Shown here piece after piece: positions 35,501 through 44,812 of a stretch of 64,000 bases of DNA; the stretch's first letter is position 1; every line of letters begins with the position of its first letter. Under the pieces are notes generated by a model that was not told the DNA's origin, ran no database searches, and saw only the letters and a program-made list of their open reading frames with translations. The stretch covers positions 62,001 through 126,000 of the forward strand of contig JANQRS010000012.1 in the NCBI GenBank assembly GCA_028284445.1, read 5' to 3'. The translations under genes were made by a program, and so were the position numbers. This DNA comes from Calditrichia bacterium. GTDB lineage: Bacteria > Calditrichota > Calditrichia > RBG-13-44-9 > J075.

Positions 35501-38439
35501 ACATCGTAAAGGTAAACTCCAAAGGAGTCGGTATCCGCGGTGAACTCTGAGACCAAAATGGAAGCGCTATGCATTGTGTCTGCACGTGTCAGCTCAAAGA
35601 TAGTCGCAAACCAGCTCCTGGCTGTAGATGAGAAAGTCCCGGAAGTAGACTGCACGCCGTTGTCATAGGCCATAGTGCTGCCGATTTCAACTGCGGCGCC
35701 AGTGGTATCATTTCCAGGCACCGTATCATCAAAACCGGAAGAATAGACAGTCATACTATACGGCCCAGTTGCAATACCCTCGGCATCCCAAGAAGCAAAT
35801 GTCAAAGATGTATCACTGAATTGACTTAATGTTGCGCCCGAAATAACATCTGAAAATACAGATGCACCAGTGCTGTCAGACACATCAAGAGTTAAGTCAC
35901 CGGTATTTTCCAAACCAAGGTTATCTACCAGCACTTCTACCCCGAGATCCCCGAGAATACCCGATTGCGATCTGGCAATTTGGGTATATACGGGCTGAGT
36001 AATCAATGCAACATTGATATCGTTTGGATTGTCGGTCAATTCTATATCGTCGAAAAACCATTCATCCGTCGACGCCAAATCACCGATTGTTCTTATGCGA
36101 AGCTTGAGTGAATCGTGATAGGCATCTGCAGGCAATGCAATGGCATGACGCTCGAAAGGCTCATAAACACCAAAGCCATTATTTGTTCCAGCAAAATACT
36201 GTAGTGTATCCCATCCTGCGCCGTCGCTATAATATTCCATGATCACGTCTTCACCCAATTCCAGATCATGCTCGGACTCCCAGAAGACCAGGAAGTAGTC
36301 ACTAACAGCACTCATGTCAAAGAAATAGGATTCAATAACGCTTCCGGAATCGTTAATGGTAAGAAAATATGGATCGGAAGGCACACCAAACGGGAAGCTG
36401 CCGAATGACACACCGTTGACATCTATCGCTTCTACTCCGCCAGTGATTGTCGGCCAAATAAGCGGATTGATTTCGGTAGTTTCCCAGGATTCAATCCATG
36501 GCACGGTAATCGGTGCCAAAATACCGACCGACGTAGCCAGAGTATCATTGTCTTGGTTATCATCGCCGGCTACTGCCTGTAGAGCAGCTACGAGTTCATC
36601 ACTGCCTGCAGCCGAGGTGGTGATCGTAAAATTGAGCGTATCGGTTTCCCCTGCATTCAGAGAATCAACCGTTCCACTTGTAACAACTGCGCCATTCTGC
36701 CAAATGTCGAGCGTGGCGCTCGGCACAGGAGTAGCGCCAATACTGGTAACGACAACATCGAAATCCACGGTAGTACTACCATTCGCTGCAGCTGGCACGC
36801 CAATGAATTCGCTTACCGCCAGATCTGTCACCGCCGCATTGATGGAAACATCATCAATAGCGATATCGCTTGTGAAGTCATCACCGCGAATACCACGGAA
36901 ACGAACAACGATAATTTGATCTGCATATGCAGAGAGATCAACAACGCCTAATCGCCAGGCCTCGTCTTCAGCGGTTTGTTGCTGGCCAATAATGGGCACA
37001 CCCACATCTTCTGTCCACACACCGTTGGCGAATACGTCGATATGCAACTCACCCATGGCTGCGCCAAACATGTGGTAGTAGAAATTCATGGATGGGGATG
37101 TAACGCCGGTGAGATCTAGACATGGTGACAGGAGATTGTAGACGGCTCCAGCAGCTGGACCGGTTGCTTCGGTATAAACGTAGTTACCTGTCCCACTATT
37201 GTCATTCAGCGGACCGGTATCACTGGAATTTGCTGTTCCGCTTGCCTCAACGAACCAGTCTTCATCATCTTCCGTATCATTGCGCCAGCCGTCTGGGAAT
37301 GTTCCTGGTGCTCCGGCTGTTGTTGAATCAAAATGCTCAAAATAATCATTTCCGGAAATTGCAGGTCCAGCTGATTCCAGAGTCAATGTCAGCGTATCAT
37401 TCGCTGTGGCACTATCACCGGATAATGTGGTTATTAATGTCCAGGTATAAACCCCAGCAACAGACATATCCACAGTAGATCCTGCAGTTACATCAAATGT
37501 TCCACCAGGAGGTATTTCCGCTGCAACATTGTTTCCAAAGCTCCGAAAGCCGGTAGGACCGTCTACTTCGGCCTCGACAAGGATAGTATCCTGGGCCTGA
37601 AAGAGGGTGTCAGAACCAAAATTTTGAAAACGAACGGTAACAGTTTCGGTTGCTGTCGGACAAGGCGTATTCGGTGAAACCAATGCAATCGGCCCAACAT
37701 CAAGGGCAGGGCCTTCATCCACTGCCACATTGTCCAGTGCGCCATACCACAGGAACCCACCTGCATCGCGCCAAACAAATTTAATCATAACAGCCGAACT
37801 CTGACCAGCCTCATTAGTAATATCGAGGCTATACCCCACTGATTCTGGATATTGGGCAGAACTAGTGGCCGAAGTTTGTTCGAGGTCAGCAACCACTTCC
37901 TGCCATGTCACACCATTATCACTAGAAACCTCAATGGAAAAAGTTCCTGAGCCTAACTGACGATACCCGTAGTCGAACGAGAGTATAACGTTCCCAAGTC
38001 CCTCAGTTGAAAATGCGTTTGTAATTAGCTCAGTTGTATCATCACTTGCAGATCCCCAAAGATCATCATCCCAAGCAGCATATTGATCTGCGCCAGCACC
38101 ATATGAGGTATTCGTCGATTGAAACCACCCGTTTCCACTGGATCCACTTGTTACCTGCCAATCAGCCGGCGGGAAAACATCGAAACTCTCAGGCCCCAAT
38201 ACAGGGATTGATTCAGTTCCAAGCGGTCGTTGGTAGAGAATTCTGCTTTTCGATTGAGATTTTCTTATGCTTGCAAAATAATTGGAAATCAGTTCTTTTT
38301 CGAGCTTATTGATTTGTTGTTGATTATCCAATTTCTCAAAAATCGGATCCAAATCCTTAGAGTCCTGCGCGACGGCCACAAGTCCGCCTAAGAGCAAGAT
38401 CCAGAACACCTTTATAAATAAACTCACACACTTCCTCAT
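32521..38439 (-). CDS. Very large secreted multi-domain protein with Por-type/FlgD-like C-terminal sorting domain
   Basis: This 1972-residue protein has a signal peptide (MRKCVSLFIKVFWILLLGGL to AVAQ). A series of jelly-roll, MAM-like (choice-of-anchor J type) modules follows: DVFPPADWQVTSGSSGNGWF near 87, FPDGWRNDTEDDEDWF near 385, and FPPTGWSKQNPDGGGGWIQ near 1100. Between them are CARDB-like segments (PCPTATETVTVRFQNFG), and a fibronectin type III module (NSYNIYRSTDDITFDLIG) lies near 1540. The last 85 residues, from LEQNYPNPFNPTTTIEYAL to GIYIYRLEAGSF and KKMILLK, are the classic C-terminal sorting domain of type IX-like secretion in FCB bacteria. No peptidase motif was found, so it is adhesin- or matrix-like. 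GGAGG five bases before the ATG at 38439 fixes the start. Confidence 0.88.
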   Translation of the reverse strand: MRKCVSLFIKVFWILLLGGLVAVAQDSKDLDPIFEKLDNQQQINKLEKELISNYFASIRKSQSKSRILYQRPLGTESIPVLGPESFDVFPPADWQVTSGSSGNGWFQSTNTSYGAGADQYAAWDDDLWGSASDDTTELITNAFSTEGLGNVILSFDYGYRQLGSGTFSIEVSSDNGVTWQEVVADLEQTSATSSAQYPESVGYSLDITNEAGQSSAVMIKFVWRDAGGFLWYGALDNVAVDEGPALDVGPIALVSPNTPCPTATETVTVRFQNFGSDTLFQAQDTILVEAEVDGPTGFRSFGNNVAAEIPPGGTFDVTAGSTVDMSVAGVYTWTLITTLSGDSATANDTLTLTLESAGPAISGNDYFEHFDSTTAGAPGTFPDGWRNDTEDDEDWFVEASGTANSSDTGPLNDNSGTGNYVYTEATGPAAGAVYNLLSPCLDLTGVTSPSMNFYYHMFGAAMGELHIDVFANGVWTEDVGVPIIGQQQTAEDEAWRLGVVDLSAYADQIIVVRFRGIRGDDFTSDIAIDDVSINAAVTDLAVSEFIGVPAAANGSTTVDFDVVVTSIGATPVPSATLDIWQNGAVVTSGTVDSLNAGETDTLNFTITTSAAGSDELVAALQAVAGDDNQDNDTLATSVGILAPITVPWIESWETTEINPLIWPTITGGVEAIDVNGVSFGSFPFGVPSDPYFLTINDSGSVIESYFFDMSAVSDYFLVFWESEHDLELGEDVIMEYYSDGAGWDTLQYFAGTNNGFGVYEPFERHAIALPADAYHDSLKLRIRTIGDLASTDEWFFDDIELTDNPNDINVALITQPVYTQIARSQSGILGDLGVEVLVDNLGLENTGDLTLDVSDSTGASVFSDVISGATLSQFSDTSLTFASWDAEGIATGPYSMTVYSSGFDDTVPGNDTTGAAVEIGSTMAYDNGVQSTSGTFSSTARSWFATIFELTRADTMHSASILVSEFTADTDSFGVYLYDVVGGLPGSSILTLYEGSYADLGARPVLAQFSLPGGVALDAGSYALVFDMRDQTFAGGSFPCGIDFTALGAQNVPNTFFGMTETIPWSPFELVGAETWTPIMRIELGEEPAPKPIAYEESFEGAEFPPTGWSKQNPDGGGGWIQVATGTSPVPGWTGGTVTGPDGGGDFVAFATWNTGGASSNDQWLITPKLLDVKADDVIDFWMRYWPETFADTVEVLMSTTGNDVASFDVTVATLGFGTGSDTNWVAYNYNITDFVAEGSDVYVAFRERVGDNYNNGASISFDLFSTTAQVDTATVVGGPNPPLNLTARPGDGSATLDWAPPLEPGEIVYDDGSSEQGFGFAATGEFAVRFTPNVYPSTLLEIKTWWHDTPGADDNVEYSVFTDENGANGGPVNEVITNTAYTVPSRGDWSRIDVSTSNIEVNSGDFYYAFAQIDTVNYFLGFDTNSGDAGRAWLTFDGGVSWQTLAGVNFPFNFMVRAIVQEGTGTEARIVELEPQIVRHTEMTAEMLAGRKANAHLFDWSPIGNNVTAGYNNILNIEGDGAGVGAENVNSYNIYRSTDDITFDLIGSVDSLTLTYTDETAVNNTLYYYYVTAVYDDEGESGPSNTVSVTPVGDPPEELLSLEHTPGDLTMGIFNDGSIGAEQVGFTGPGVTWKGVNGLFVGGPIFGTADAASVNGHIGSFGQGDDIVNVTSLFVNGFTSDANFDQVSTAYLDDSGAPAPFGVKIIQKSYSNTGDNFAFIRYGFINTTAAAITDFTSGIFIDWDIDNFQTNEGGISEEYHLVYQWDPGDSYYGFAAMDGLSGGRATTDGGSATARTDSYTWITTFDPNAPSTGDVRSWGGSTIGDIAAGDTVWVTWAMVAGDDLDQILANTGAAHARAFELGWTDEVLVGIDDEQLGLPIAFDLEQNYPNPFNPTTTIEYALKERVDVSLKVYNVLGQLVRTLVNANQVAGFKKVNWDAKADDGTSVASGIYIYRLEAGSFVESKKMILLK

Positions 38440-38472
38440 ACATACCTCCAACAAGGTTTATCAATCGTTATC

Positions 38473-38862
38473 TTAGTTATCTTCTCTCTTGGCACTTTTC
38501 TTGGCAGAGGAATTCGAAACAGATGATTTCGTCGATTTTATCCCCTTCGTTGGAGTATTTCTTTGAGTTTGATTCTTGTCAGCAGTCCGTACCGCATTCG
38601 GATCTCTCTGCACCGCCGGCACGCGACGCTGAACCTGATTCGGATCTACTTTCTTCTTCAAACGGAACTGCGGCTTCTTGCCGTTAACTTTCTCACCCAA
38701 AACGACCTTACGGATGGTTTTGACTGTTTGAGACTTTTCAGTAACAGGCTTTGCCTGTAGCGACGATTCGTCTTTCTTTGTCACTTCAGGCTGCTCCTGC
38801 GCCATGAGCGAACCGCTCAAAGTCACAAACATAAAAATTAAGACCAGCCAACCTATCTTCAT
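38473..38862 (-). CDS. Small basic secreted protein of unknown function
   Basis: The 129-residue protein has a signal peptide (MKIGWLVLIFMFVTLSGSLMAQ). The mature part is highly polar, rich in Lys, Gln, Arg, Ser and Thr, and predicted disordered. It contains the motif VLGEKVNGKKPQFRLKKK and repeated VQRRVPAVQRDPNAVR-like segments. No known domain. AGGAGA lies six bases before the ATG. It ends 33 bases before the large secreted gene and is almost certainly its operon partner. A role in its export, attachment or DNA/polyanion binding is only a guess. Confidence 0.7.
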   Translation of the reverse strand: MKIGWLVLIFMFVTLSGSLMAQEQPEVTKKDESSLQAKPVTEKSQTVKTIRKVVLGEKVNGKKPQFRLKKKVDPNQVQRRVPAVQRDPNAVRTADKNQTQRNTPTKGIKSTKSSVSNSSAKKSAKREDN

Positions 38863-39298
38863 GTGGACTCTCCTAGTTTTAATGAAAGGATATGATTTAT
38901 TGTGAAAAGGAACTTAAAAGCTTATGGCCGAAAAGCTCAGGACGACCTTCATCGGTCATTGACACCAATAAACAATGAGAAAAACCTAGAGGTAAAGATC
39001 TTTTGTAGTACTGAAAATGAAATGAATTCTATTAAGTGCTTCTAAAACGACAATAAAAATGAGGTATTCTGATGTGATATGCGAGACCTATATGGCTGCT
39101 CATATAGAAATTGCACAAGAACGAATATAGCCCTTTAGACTTAATAAACAAGTGTTTTCAACAATTCTAACAACCTCTATTCTAACAAGATATCTCAGGT
39201 TGTCTCTTTATTAAAACACTGTAAGAAATCACCCCGCATACTCACGGTCGCCCGTCGCAAAATTCAGCTAAGGTCCAATCTACTGCACCACTCGATAC
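38863..39298. other. AT-rich gap of about 435 bases
   Basis: No credible reading frame, tRNA or repeat was seen. It lies between the stop of the DUF1028 gene and the start of the leftward secreted-protein operon, and so should contain the operon promoter. I cannot name one with confidence. Confidence 0.5.
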
Positions 39299-40279
39299 CT
39301 ATTCGCCCAACGCCAGAATTTCTTTTAGTTGCGCGTCACTAACTGTTAACAAATTTGCCGAATGAATCCGTGGTGTCAATATCTTCCAATTTCGATTCAC
39401 CCGGAAACACTCTTCAAAAAGAGGCAAAGCCCTATCCAGTAATTGTTGATTCGCCAAAGTTACCGCGTGCCAATATTTCATCTCAACGTTTTCAGGTATC
39501 ATTTGTTGGGCAGTGCCATAGGCTTCCAGAGCTCCTTTGATATCACCTTTCTCAAGCGCATGGTCTCCTGCATTCATGTGCTCATAAGCACGATGCACTT
39601 TTAAGAGGCGACGAATTTCGTGAATTGGCTCAGCATGATCTTCGACACGCAGATCAACCTTGCGATCTTTCCAGATCTCACCGCTGGGCTTGGCATCAAC
39701 AACTAACAATGCTGCAGATTGTTTGCCGCGGATATCGCCGCCTTCATTTTCGGCAGCCTCAAGCGCAGCAACCATCCTTTCAGCCAACGGCCCTTCTGTC
39801 GAATGAAATGCCTCTTCCATCGCAGCCCAAACAGTCGACTTCAACATCAAATTCGCTTGAACGGAGAAGTATCTCCCGTTCCGGTGTCCTGCCTCGCTGA
39901 TACAATTGGAACCGGTAAAAGCGGCAGAATGACCATCGGCATTGATTAGGGCAACTTGTCGAACCTCTCGGCCTTCGTCATTCGAGAGGAGTTCGGCTAG
40001 CGCATCATCGGGCGTCATCCCGGACTTCATCAATGCCAACCCACGTGGGCCGAAAGAAACATTAACGAAAGATTGAGTTGCCACGGCACCAACGCCGGAC
40101 TCAGCCCAGATCACCAGGTTGCCAACTGAAAACCAGTGTGATTGAACAGCACCACCAATCTCGCCTGTCACGGAATCAACAGCGACAATTGAGTAAGTAT
40201 GTGCAAATGGTGTTTTGTAGAATGTTTGAGAAGAAAGAATACCGGAACATAATAAGAGGCAAATGAGGATGCTACGCAT
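39299..40279 (-). CDS. Secreted DUF1028 protein with C-terminal TPR
   Basis: The 326-residue protein has a signal peptide (MRSILICLLLCSGILSSQ). The next 200 residues are DUF1028, an Ntn-hydrolase-like family: HTYSIVAVDSVTGEIGGAVQSHWFSVGN, GVGAVATQSFVNVSFGPRGL, FTGSNCISEAGHRNGRYFSVQANLM and GDIRGKQSAALLVV. A TPR-like helical tail covers about 235-310. The family's substrate is unknown; peptidase or amidase activity has been suggested from the fold. AGGGA upstream of the ATG at 40279 supports this start. The next gene upstream (YciB-Nudix) is 74 bases away in the same direction. Confidence 0.88.
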   Translation of the reverse strand: MRSILICLLLCSGILSSQTFYKTPFAHTYSIVAVDSVTGEIGGAVQSHWFSVGNLVIWAESGVGAVATQSFVNVSFGPRGLALMKSGMTPDDALAELLSNDEGREVRQVALINADGHSAAFTGSNCISEAGHRNGRYFSVQANLMLKSTVWAAMEEAFHSTEGPLAERMVAALEAAENEGGDIRGKQSAALLVVDAKPSGEIWKDRKVDLRVEDHAEPIHEIRRLLKVHRAYEHMNAGDHALEKGDIKGALEAYGTAQQMIPENVEMKYWHAVTLANQQLLDRALPLFEECFRVNRNWKILTPRIHSANLLTVSDAQLKEILALGE

Positions 40280-40353
40280 ATATTTCCCTTGCAACTTGAC
40301 AAAACCTAAAGAAGGTATCGGCTAGGCAGGTAACTTCAAAGGGGAAATTTGTA

Positions 40354-41475
40354 TTAGCGTTTTTTTCGACGCTCCCGCCGCGACGGTTGCTTTATAGGCC
40401 CGGCCATTATTTTTTTCAGCATTTGATATTCTTCCTCAAAATTGGGCGTGAAAATCTGCTTTCCCAAATTGGCATCTATTTCGCGAAACTTCCAGAAGCG
40501 TCCGGAAGAAATTTCTTCCGGATTAAATTCAAATGGCCCATCATCACGCACTAAAAATGAGTGAACCAGTTCGCTTTCGTGGTCATTCTTCATTATATAT
40601 CGAAACAATGGTTCGTATTTACCAATGTTCAATCCCAGCTCTTCTTCAGCTTCACGCCGCATCGCGGCCTCAACGGATTCTCCACTATTGATATGGCCAC
40701 CAACGGCCGTATCCCAATAGTTTCCATAGAGATCTTTCTGTGGCGATCGCTTCTGCAAAAAGATCTCCCCATTACGGTTTAAAATATGAATATGCACGAC
40801 GCCGTGAAGCAAATCAGGATTGCCATGAACAGCACTCCTTGGCGCTCGGCCAATGACTTTACCTTCGGGCGTCAGGAGATCAAACCATTCCTCGCTCGCA
40901 GCAGCCTTCATCACTTCCCGTCGATGCCGCCAGGTCCGAACAAACTCAAATGCCATTGCGCCACCGAGAACAACATATAACAAGCCACCGCTGATAAACA
41001 CCCAGGCTTCGTTGCTCATGTATAAAGCAGAATAAAATACCAAGACAGTATGTCCCAAAAGGACAAGAAATATTCGCCGCATCATTAAGCGCATCTGCTG
41101 AAGCTGCGCGTCAGAAATCTGCACGCCGCGCATATACCGTTGACTCATCTTGAGCATCAATGGATGATCAGAAAATGCCGTCACACCAATCAGAATCAGC
41201 ATAATGCACTGGATCAACCCAGGCTTCAGCTTGAAGAAAATATCGTTCTGCAGACCAACAGAAACCAGGCCCAGCCCAACGATCAATCCCACGTCGAAAA
41301 GCACAAACAGGTCCAGCCGCTGTTCCGTCAGGTAAAAATAGGCAATCTCAGCACCGCCGAGCACGATGGCAGCAATGATGCCGGCTGTAAGGCCCCAAAT
41401 TTCTTCCACAAGGATGAACACCAACAGCGGCAGGAAGCCAATAAATAGGTTTTTCAATAGGGTTTTTCGGTCCAT
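40354..41475 (-). CDS. YciB-like membrane domain fused to a Nudix hydrolase
   Basis: In the N-terminal half (residues 1-190) of this 373-residue protein there are about six hydrophobic segments. LFIGFLPLLVFILVEEIWGL, then a segment ending FFKLKPGLIQ, follow the layout of YciB / intracellular septation protein A (FFPIxLFF... DxxFxKxKP). The C-terminal half is a Nudix domain resembling isopentenyl-diphosphate isomerase or YfcD-type hydrolases: LLHGVVHIHILNRNGEIFLQKRS, and a perfect Nudix box GGHINSGESVEAAMRREAEEELGL (GX5EX7REUXEEXGU). A basic tail RRERRKKR ends it. The Nudix domain should face the cytoplasm. The substrate is unknown. Confidence 0.82.
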   Translation of the reverse strand: MDRKTLLKNLFIGFLPLLVFILVEEIWGLTAGIIAAIVLGGAEIAYFYLTEQRLDLFVLFDVGLIVGLGLVSVGLQNDIFFKLKPGLIQCIMLILIGVTAFSDHPLMLKMSQRYMRGVQISDAQLQQMRLMMRRIFLVLLGHTVLVFYSALYMSNEAWVFISGGLLYVVLGGAMAFEFVRTWRHRREVMKAAASEEWFDLLTPEGKVIGRAPRSAVHGNPDLLHGVVHIHILNRNGEIFLQKRSPQKDLYGNYWDTAVGGHINSGESVEAAMRREAEEELGLNIGKYEPLFRYIMKNDHESELVHSFLVRDDGPFEFNPEEISSGRFWKFREIDANLGKQIFTPNFEEEYQMLKKIMAGPIKQPSRRERRKKR

Positions 41476-41737
41476 TCCTGATCCTTAATATGACGGCCCA
41501 AAATACGAATGCGCTCAGCGAAAACCAAATGCTGCAAATGCACTTGCTTGACTTTATTTTCGCGTTTCGGTATCTTGGTCGCACGAATAAGGCGTTTTAT
41601 GAAGCAGCGATCAGCAATCACAAATGCAGTAAAAATCTGTAGCTACTCAAAGTTCAATCGTTGATCACAACGACTTGAATTGCCGCGAACGTCAATGAGT
41701 TATGCGACCAAAACACGACCATACCGGGAGTATCTCT

Positions 41738-43864
41738 ATGCTCAGGATCCCAATAAAAGACCTTTTGATACTCTTCATTTGCACGCTCATATTTTCCATA
41801 CAAATCAATGCACAATCCGAATTCAAAGAGCCACCGGTATTGTTCGAGGAACCACTAAGTCCACGGATCGCCAATTACGATATTGCGGTTGAGCTGGACA
41901 GCGATTCGCGAACGCTGAAAGGTAAGCAAGTGCTTACCTGGCACAACGCTTCAAATGACGCCGTCGATGAATTGCAGATGCATCTATACCTCAATGCTTT
42001 TCGCAACAACCAATCGACTTTTATGATTGAATCTGGCGGCACTCACCGAGGAAATGCTATCGGTAACGACGGCTGGGGCTACATTGATATCAACCGGATG
42101 AATGTTCAGCTGCCGGGCTCATCTGACCAACCGGGCAATCTACGGCAATTCGCGGCAAACCCGGAAAACCCCTGGCCCGGAGCAGATGTAACCGGGGATA
42201 TCGAATTTATCCATCCGGATACGCCGGAACATATACACGATAAAAGCGCCATTCGCATTCCGCTGCCGGCTCCCCTGCAACCAGGAGAGAGCATTTCAGT
42301 ATTTATCGACTTTACATCCAAATTACCCAGCCCTCCATTTGCGCGTACCGGCTCAAAAGAAGAGTATCATTTTGTCGCACAGTGGTTTCCGAAAGTAGCT
42401 GTATACACCGAGCAGGGCTGGAATTGTCATCAATTCCATGTCAACTCCGAATTTTTTGCTGACTACGGCGTCTACAATGTGTGGATGACAGTCCCGGATG
42501 GCAACGTCGTTGGCGCGACTGGTGTTGAGGTGGAGGTTATTGACAATCCGGATTCGACAACGACACATTATTATCATGCAGAAGATGTCCATGACTTTGC
42601 CTGGACAACCAGTCCGGAATTCATTGAATTCACCGGCAAATCTCAGGACGTTGATATCCGCGTATTGATGCAACCGGACCATGTGGATCAGGGCCCCCGC
42701 CATTTGGAAGCGGCAAAAATTTCTGTCGCATATTTCCAGGACTGGTATGGAGATTATCCTTTTCCAAATCTAACAGTTGTCGATCCACGGCGCGGTGCCG
42801 GTGGATCCGGCGGAATGGAATACCCTACCCTGATCACCGCCGGCACAACATACGGGCTTCCCGAAGGTATACGCACAGTGGAACTGGTGATCATTCATGA
42901 ATTTGGGCACAACTATTTCTACCATCTTCTTGCATCGAATGAATTCGAGGAAAGCTGGCTAGATGAAGGCATCAATACATATGCAGAAATGAAGATAATG
43001 AATGCCGAGTATGGTCCCCGTGGAGATATGATTGATTTACTAGGAATTAAGATAAACGATACGGAGCTCCAGCGCGGTCAATACATGAATGGGCCAGACC
43101 TTGACCCGATGCTGCGTAATTCCTGGGAATATTATAGCCGGGCCAGTTACGGGATTAATTCCTATGCAAAACCGGGTGTCGTTCTCACAACGCTTGAGAA
43201 CTATTTGGGCGCTGATGTCATGCAAAAAATCATGCGCACCTACATCGAACGCTGGCGCTTCAAACATCCCAAGACACAAGACTTCATTGACGTCGCCAAT
43301 GAAGTGTCCGGGCAGAACCTTGACTGGTTTTTCCAGCAGGCAGTCTATAGCCGGGCAGTGCTTGATTATGCCGTCACTCACGTAGCGAGTAAGAAGGTGA
43401 AAGAACCGAGCGGATTTGACTTCAATATTTCTACCAGAAATGCGCATACCGGCTTTATGGTGGATGAACCGGCAGATGTCATGGCAGACACGATGGACAC
43501 CTCAGTAGATGATGGCGAGGCTGAATATCATAGCATCATTAAACTACGCCGCATTGGTGAATTTAAAATGCCGGTCGAAATCAACGTCATTTTTAAAGAT
43601 GGCGAAGTAAAGCAGGAACGCTGGGATGGAGAATCGCTATGGAAGCGCTACGACTACAAAACCAAAAGCCCGGCGGTTTCGGCGGTTGTCGATCCGGAGA
43701 ACAAACTGTTGCTTGATGTTAATTTCACCAACAATAGTCAATCCGCGGACAGCAACGGTAAGGGGGCCGCAAAATTATCCATTCGCTGGATGTTCTGGAT
43801 GCAATTCCTCTTCGATCAGCCAGAGTTTCTAAATCTTTTTGGACTCTTCGGTAGCTTAATGTAG
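41738..43864 (+). CDS. Secreted M1-family zinc metallopeptidase
   Basis: The 708-residue protein has a signal peptide ending near residue 26 (QINAQ). The M1 N-terminal beta domain (IANYDIAVELDSDSRTLKGKQVLTW) precedes the catalytic domain with GGMEYPTLI (the exopeptidase GxMEN-like motif in altered form) and the zinc site HEFGH (His387, Glu388, His391) plus Glu410 in SWLDEGINTYAE, the HEXXH-X18-E arrangement. The start at 41738 follows GGGAG by seven bases; an upstream in-frame ATG at 41702 would put the signal peptide too far inside. It is predicted to digest peptides outside the cytoplasm. The membrane-protein gene follows after 51 bases. Confidence 0.93.
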   Translation: MLRIPIKDLLILFICTLIFSIQINAQSEFKEPPVLFEEPLSPRIANYDIAVELDSDSRTLKGKQVLTWHNASNDAVDELQMHLYLNAFRNNQSTFMIESGGTHRGNAIGNDGWGYIDINRMNVQLPGSSDQPGNLRQFAANPENPWPGADVTGDIEFIHPDTPEHIHDKSAIRIPLPAPLQPGESISVFIDFTSKLPSPPFARTGSKEEYHFVAQWFPKVAVYTEQGWNCHQFHVNSEFFADYGVYNVWMTVPDGNVVGATGVEVEVIDNPDSTTTHYYHAEDVHDFAWTTSPEFIEFTGKSQDVDIRVLMQPDHVDQGPRHLEAAKISVAYFQDWYGDYPFPNLTVVDPRRGAGGSGGMEYPTLITAGTTYGLPEGIRTVELVIIHEFGHNYFYHLLASNEFEESWLDEGINTYAEMKIMNAEYGPRGDMIDLLGIKINDTELQRGQYMNGPDLDPMLRNSWEYYSRASYGINSYAKPGVVLTTLENYLGADVMQKIMRTYIERWRFKHPKTQDFIDVANEVSGQNLDWFFQQAVYSRAVLDYAVTHVASKKVKEPSGFDFNISTRNAHTGFMVDEPADVMADTMDTSVDDGEAEYHSIIKLRRIGEFKMPVEINVIFKDGEVKQERWDGESLWKRYDYKTKSPAVSAVVDPENKLLLDVNFTNNSQSADSNGKGAAKLSIRWMFWMQFLFDQPEFLNLFGLFGSLM

Positions 43865-43915
43865 ACACCCGATTTCTTAAAATTGACGATCCAAGAATCT
43901 GACCCGGGAACACAT

Positions 43916-44812
43916 ATGGTATTCGCAACTTTAAAAGCTGGCTTGACGGCGTTGATGCGTAACAAGAGGATGTTATTTACTTTTTATGCGGTCAACTTGC
44001 TCTTTGGGCTACTTATCATGTTGCCCTTTCGCGGGTTAATCTCCAATTTTATCGGAACAAGTCATTATGGAGAAATTCTCGGCGGCAATTTCGATATGAA
44101 TTTTTTCTTTGATCTAATCCGAGAAGAAGGTACCGCTCTTGGCATGCTTCCTATTCTTTTTCTGGCCGGCGTACTTATCTATAGTGTCTTCAACATATTT
44201 TTATCAGGCGGGGCATTCGCCATTTTTGCGAATGAAAATCAGGACTACGACACAAAGGAATTCTGGGGAAATTGCGGCAAGTATTTTGGTCCGTTCTTGC
44301 GCCTCGCCGCGGCTAGCCTGGTAATTCTCATTCCGCTCGCCATTGTCGTAGGCTTGACGCAAGTGCTGCTCAATTCATTGACAGAAGATGCCTATCAATA
44401 TTTTGGGTATTGGGCAAGTTGGTTCAGCACCGGCCTGAGATACATTGCAATGGTATTTTTCTTCGCAGTCTTCGACTATGCAAGGATACATCGCGTTTTG
44501 ACAGATCAGTCCTCGCTTCGAACCGGCCTGTCTTTTGCGCTCAGCAACTTTCGCAGAGTAATGACATTATCCTTTACCTACATCTTGATCGGCGTCGTCG
44601 TATTGCTAATTTACAATCCGATATCTGACCTGCTCTCAATGCCAACCTGGTTTATTATTTTGAGCCTGCTGGTCCTACAGCAGCTTTATATGATGTTTCG
44701 AATGGCATTGCGACTCGGCTTGTACGCCAGTGAAGTGACCTTATACAAGGAGCTTGGTAATTTTTCTGCTGAGGAAATGATAACAACCTTAGATGCGGTC
44801 GATTTTGATTAG
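43916..44812 (+). CDS. Polytopic membrane protein of unknown function
   Basis: The 298-residue protein has about six membrane segments: LLFTFYAVNLLFGLLIMLPF at about 18-38, an IFLSGGAFAIF segment near 100, LAAASLVILIPLAIVVG near 135, and three more to residue 260. The layout resembles DUF4013/YihY-like uncharacterised membrane proteins, but I cannot name a family. GGGA lies six bases before the ATG. Its position just after the M1 peptidase gene suggests co-transcription. The last four bases overlap the convergent aminotransferase stop. Confidence 0.65.
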   Translation: MVFATLKAGLTALMRNKRMLFTFYAVNLLFGLLIMLPFRGLISNFIGTSHYGEILGGNFDMNFFFDLIREEGTALGMLPILFLAGVLIYSVFNIFLSGGAFAIFANENQDYDTKEFWGNCGKYFGPFLRLAAASLVILIPLAIVVGLTQVLLNSLTEDAYQYFGYWASWFSTGLRYIAMVFFFAVFDYARIHRVLTDQSSLRTGLSFALSNFRRVMTLSFTYILIGVVVLLIYNPISDLLSMPTWFIILSLLVLQQLYMMFRMALRLGLYASEVTLYKELGNFSAEEMITTLDAVDFD

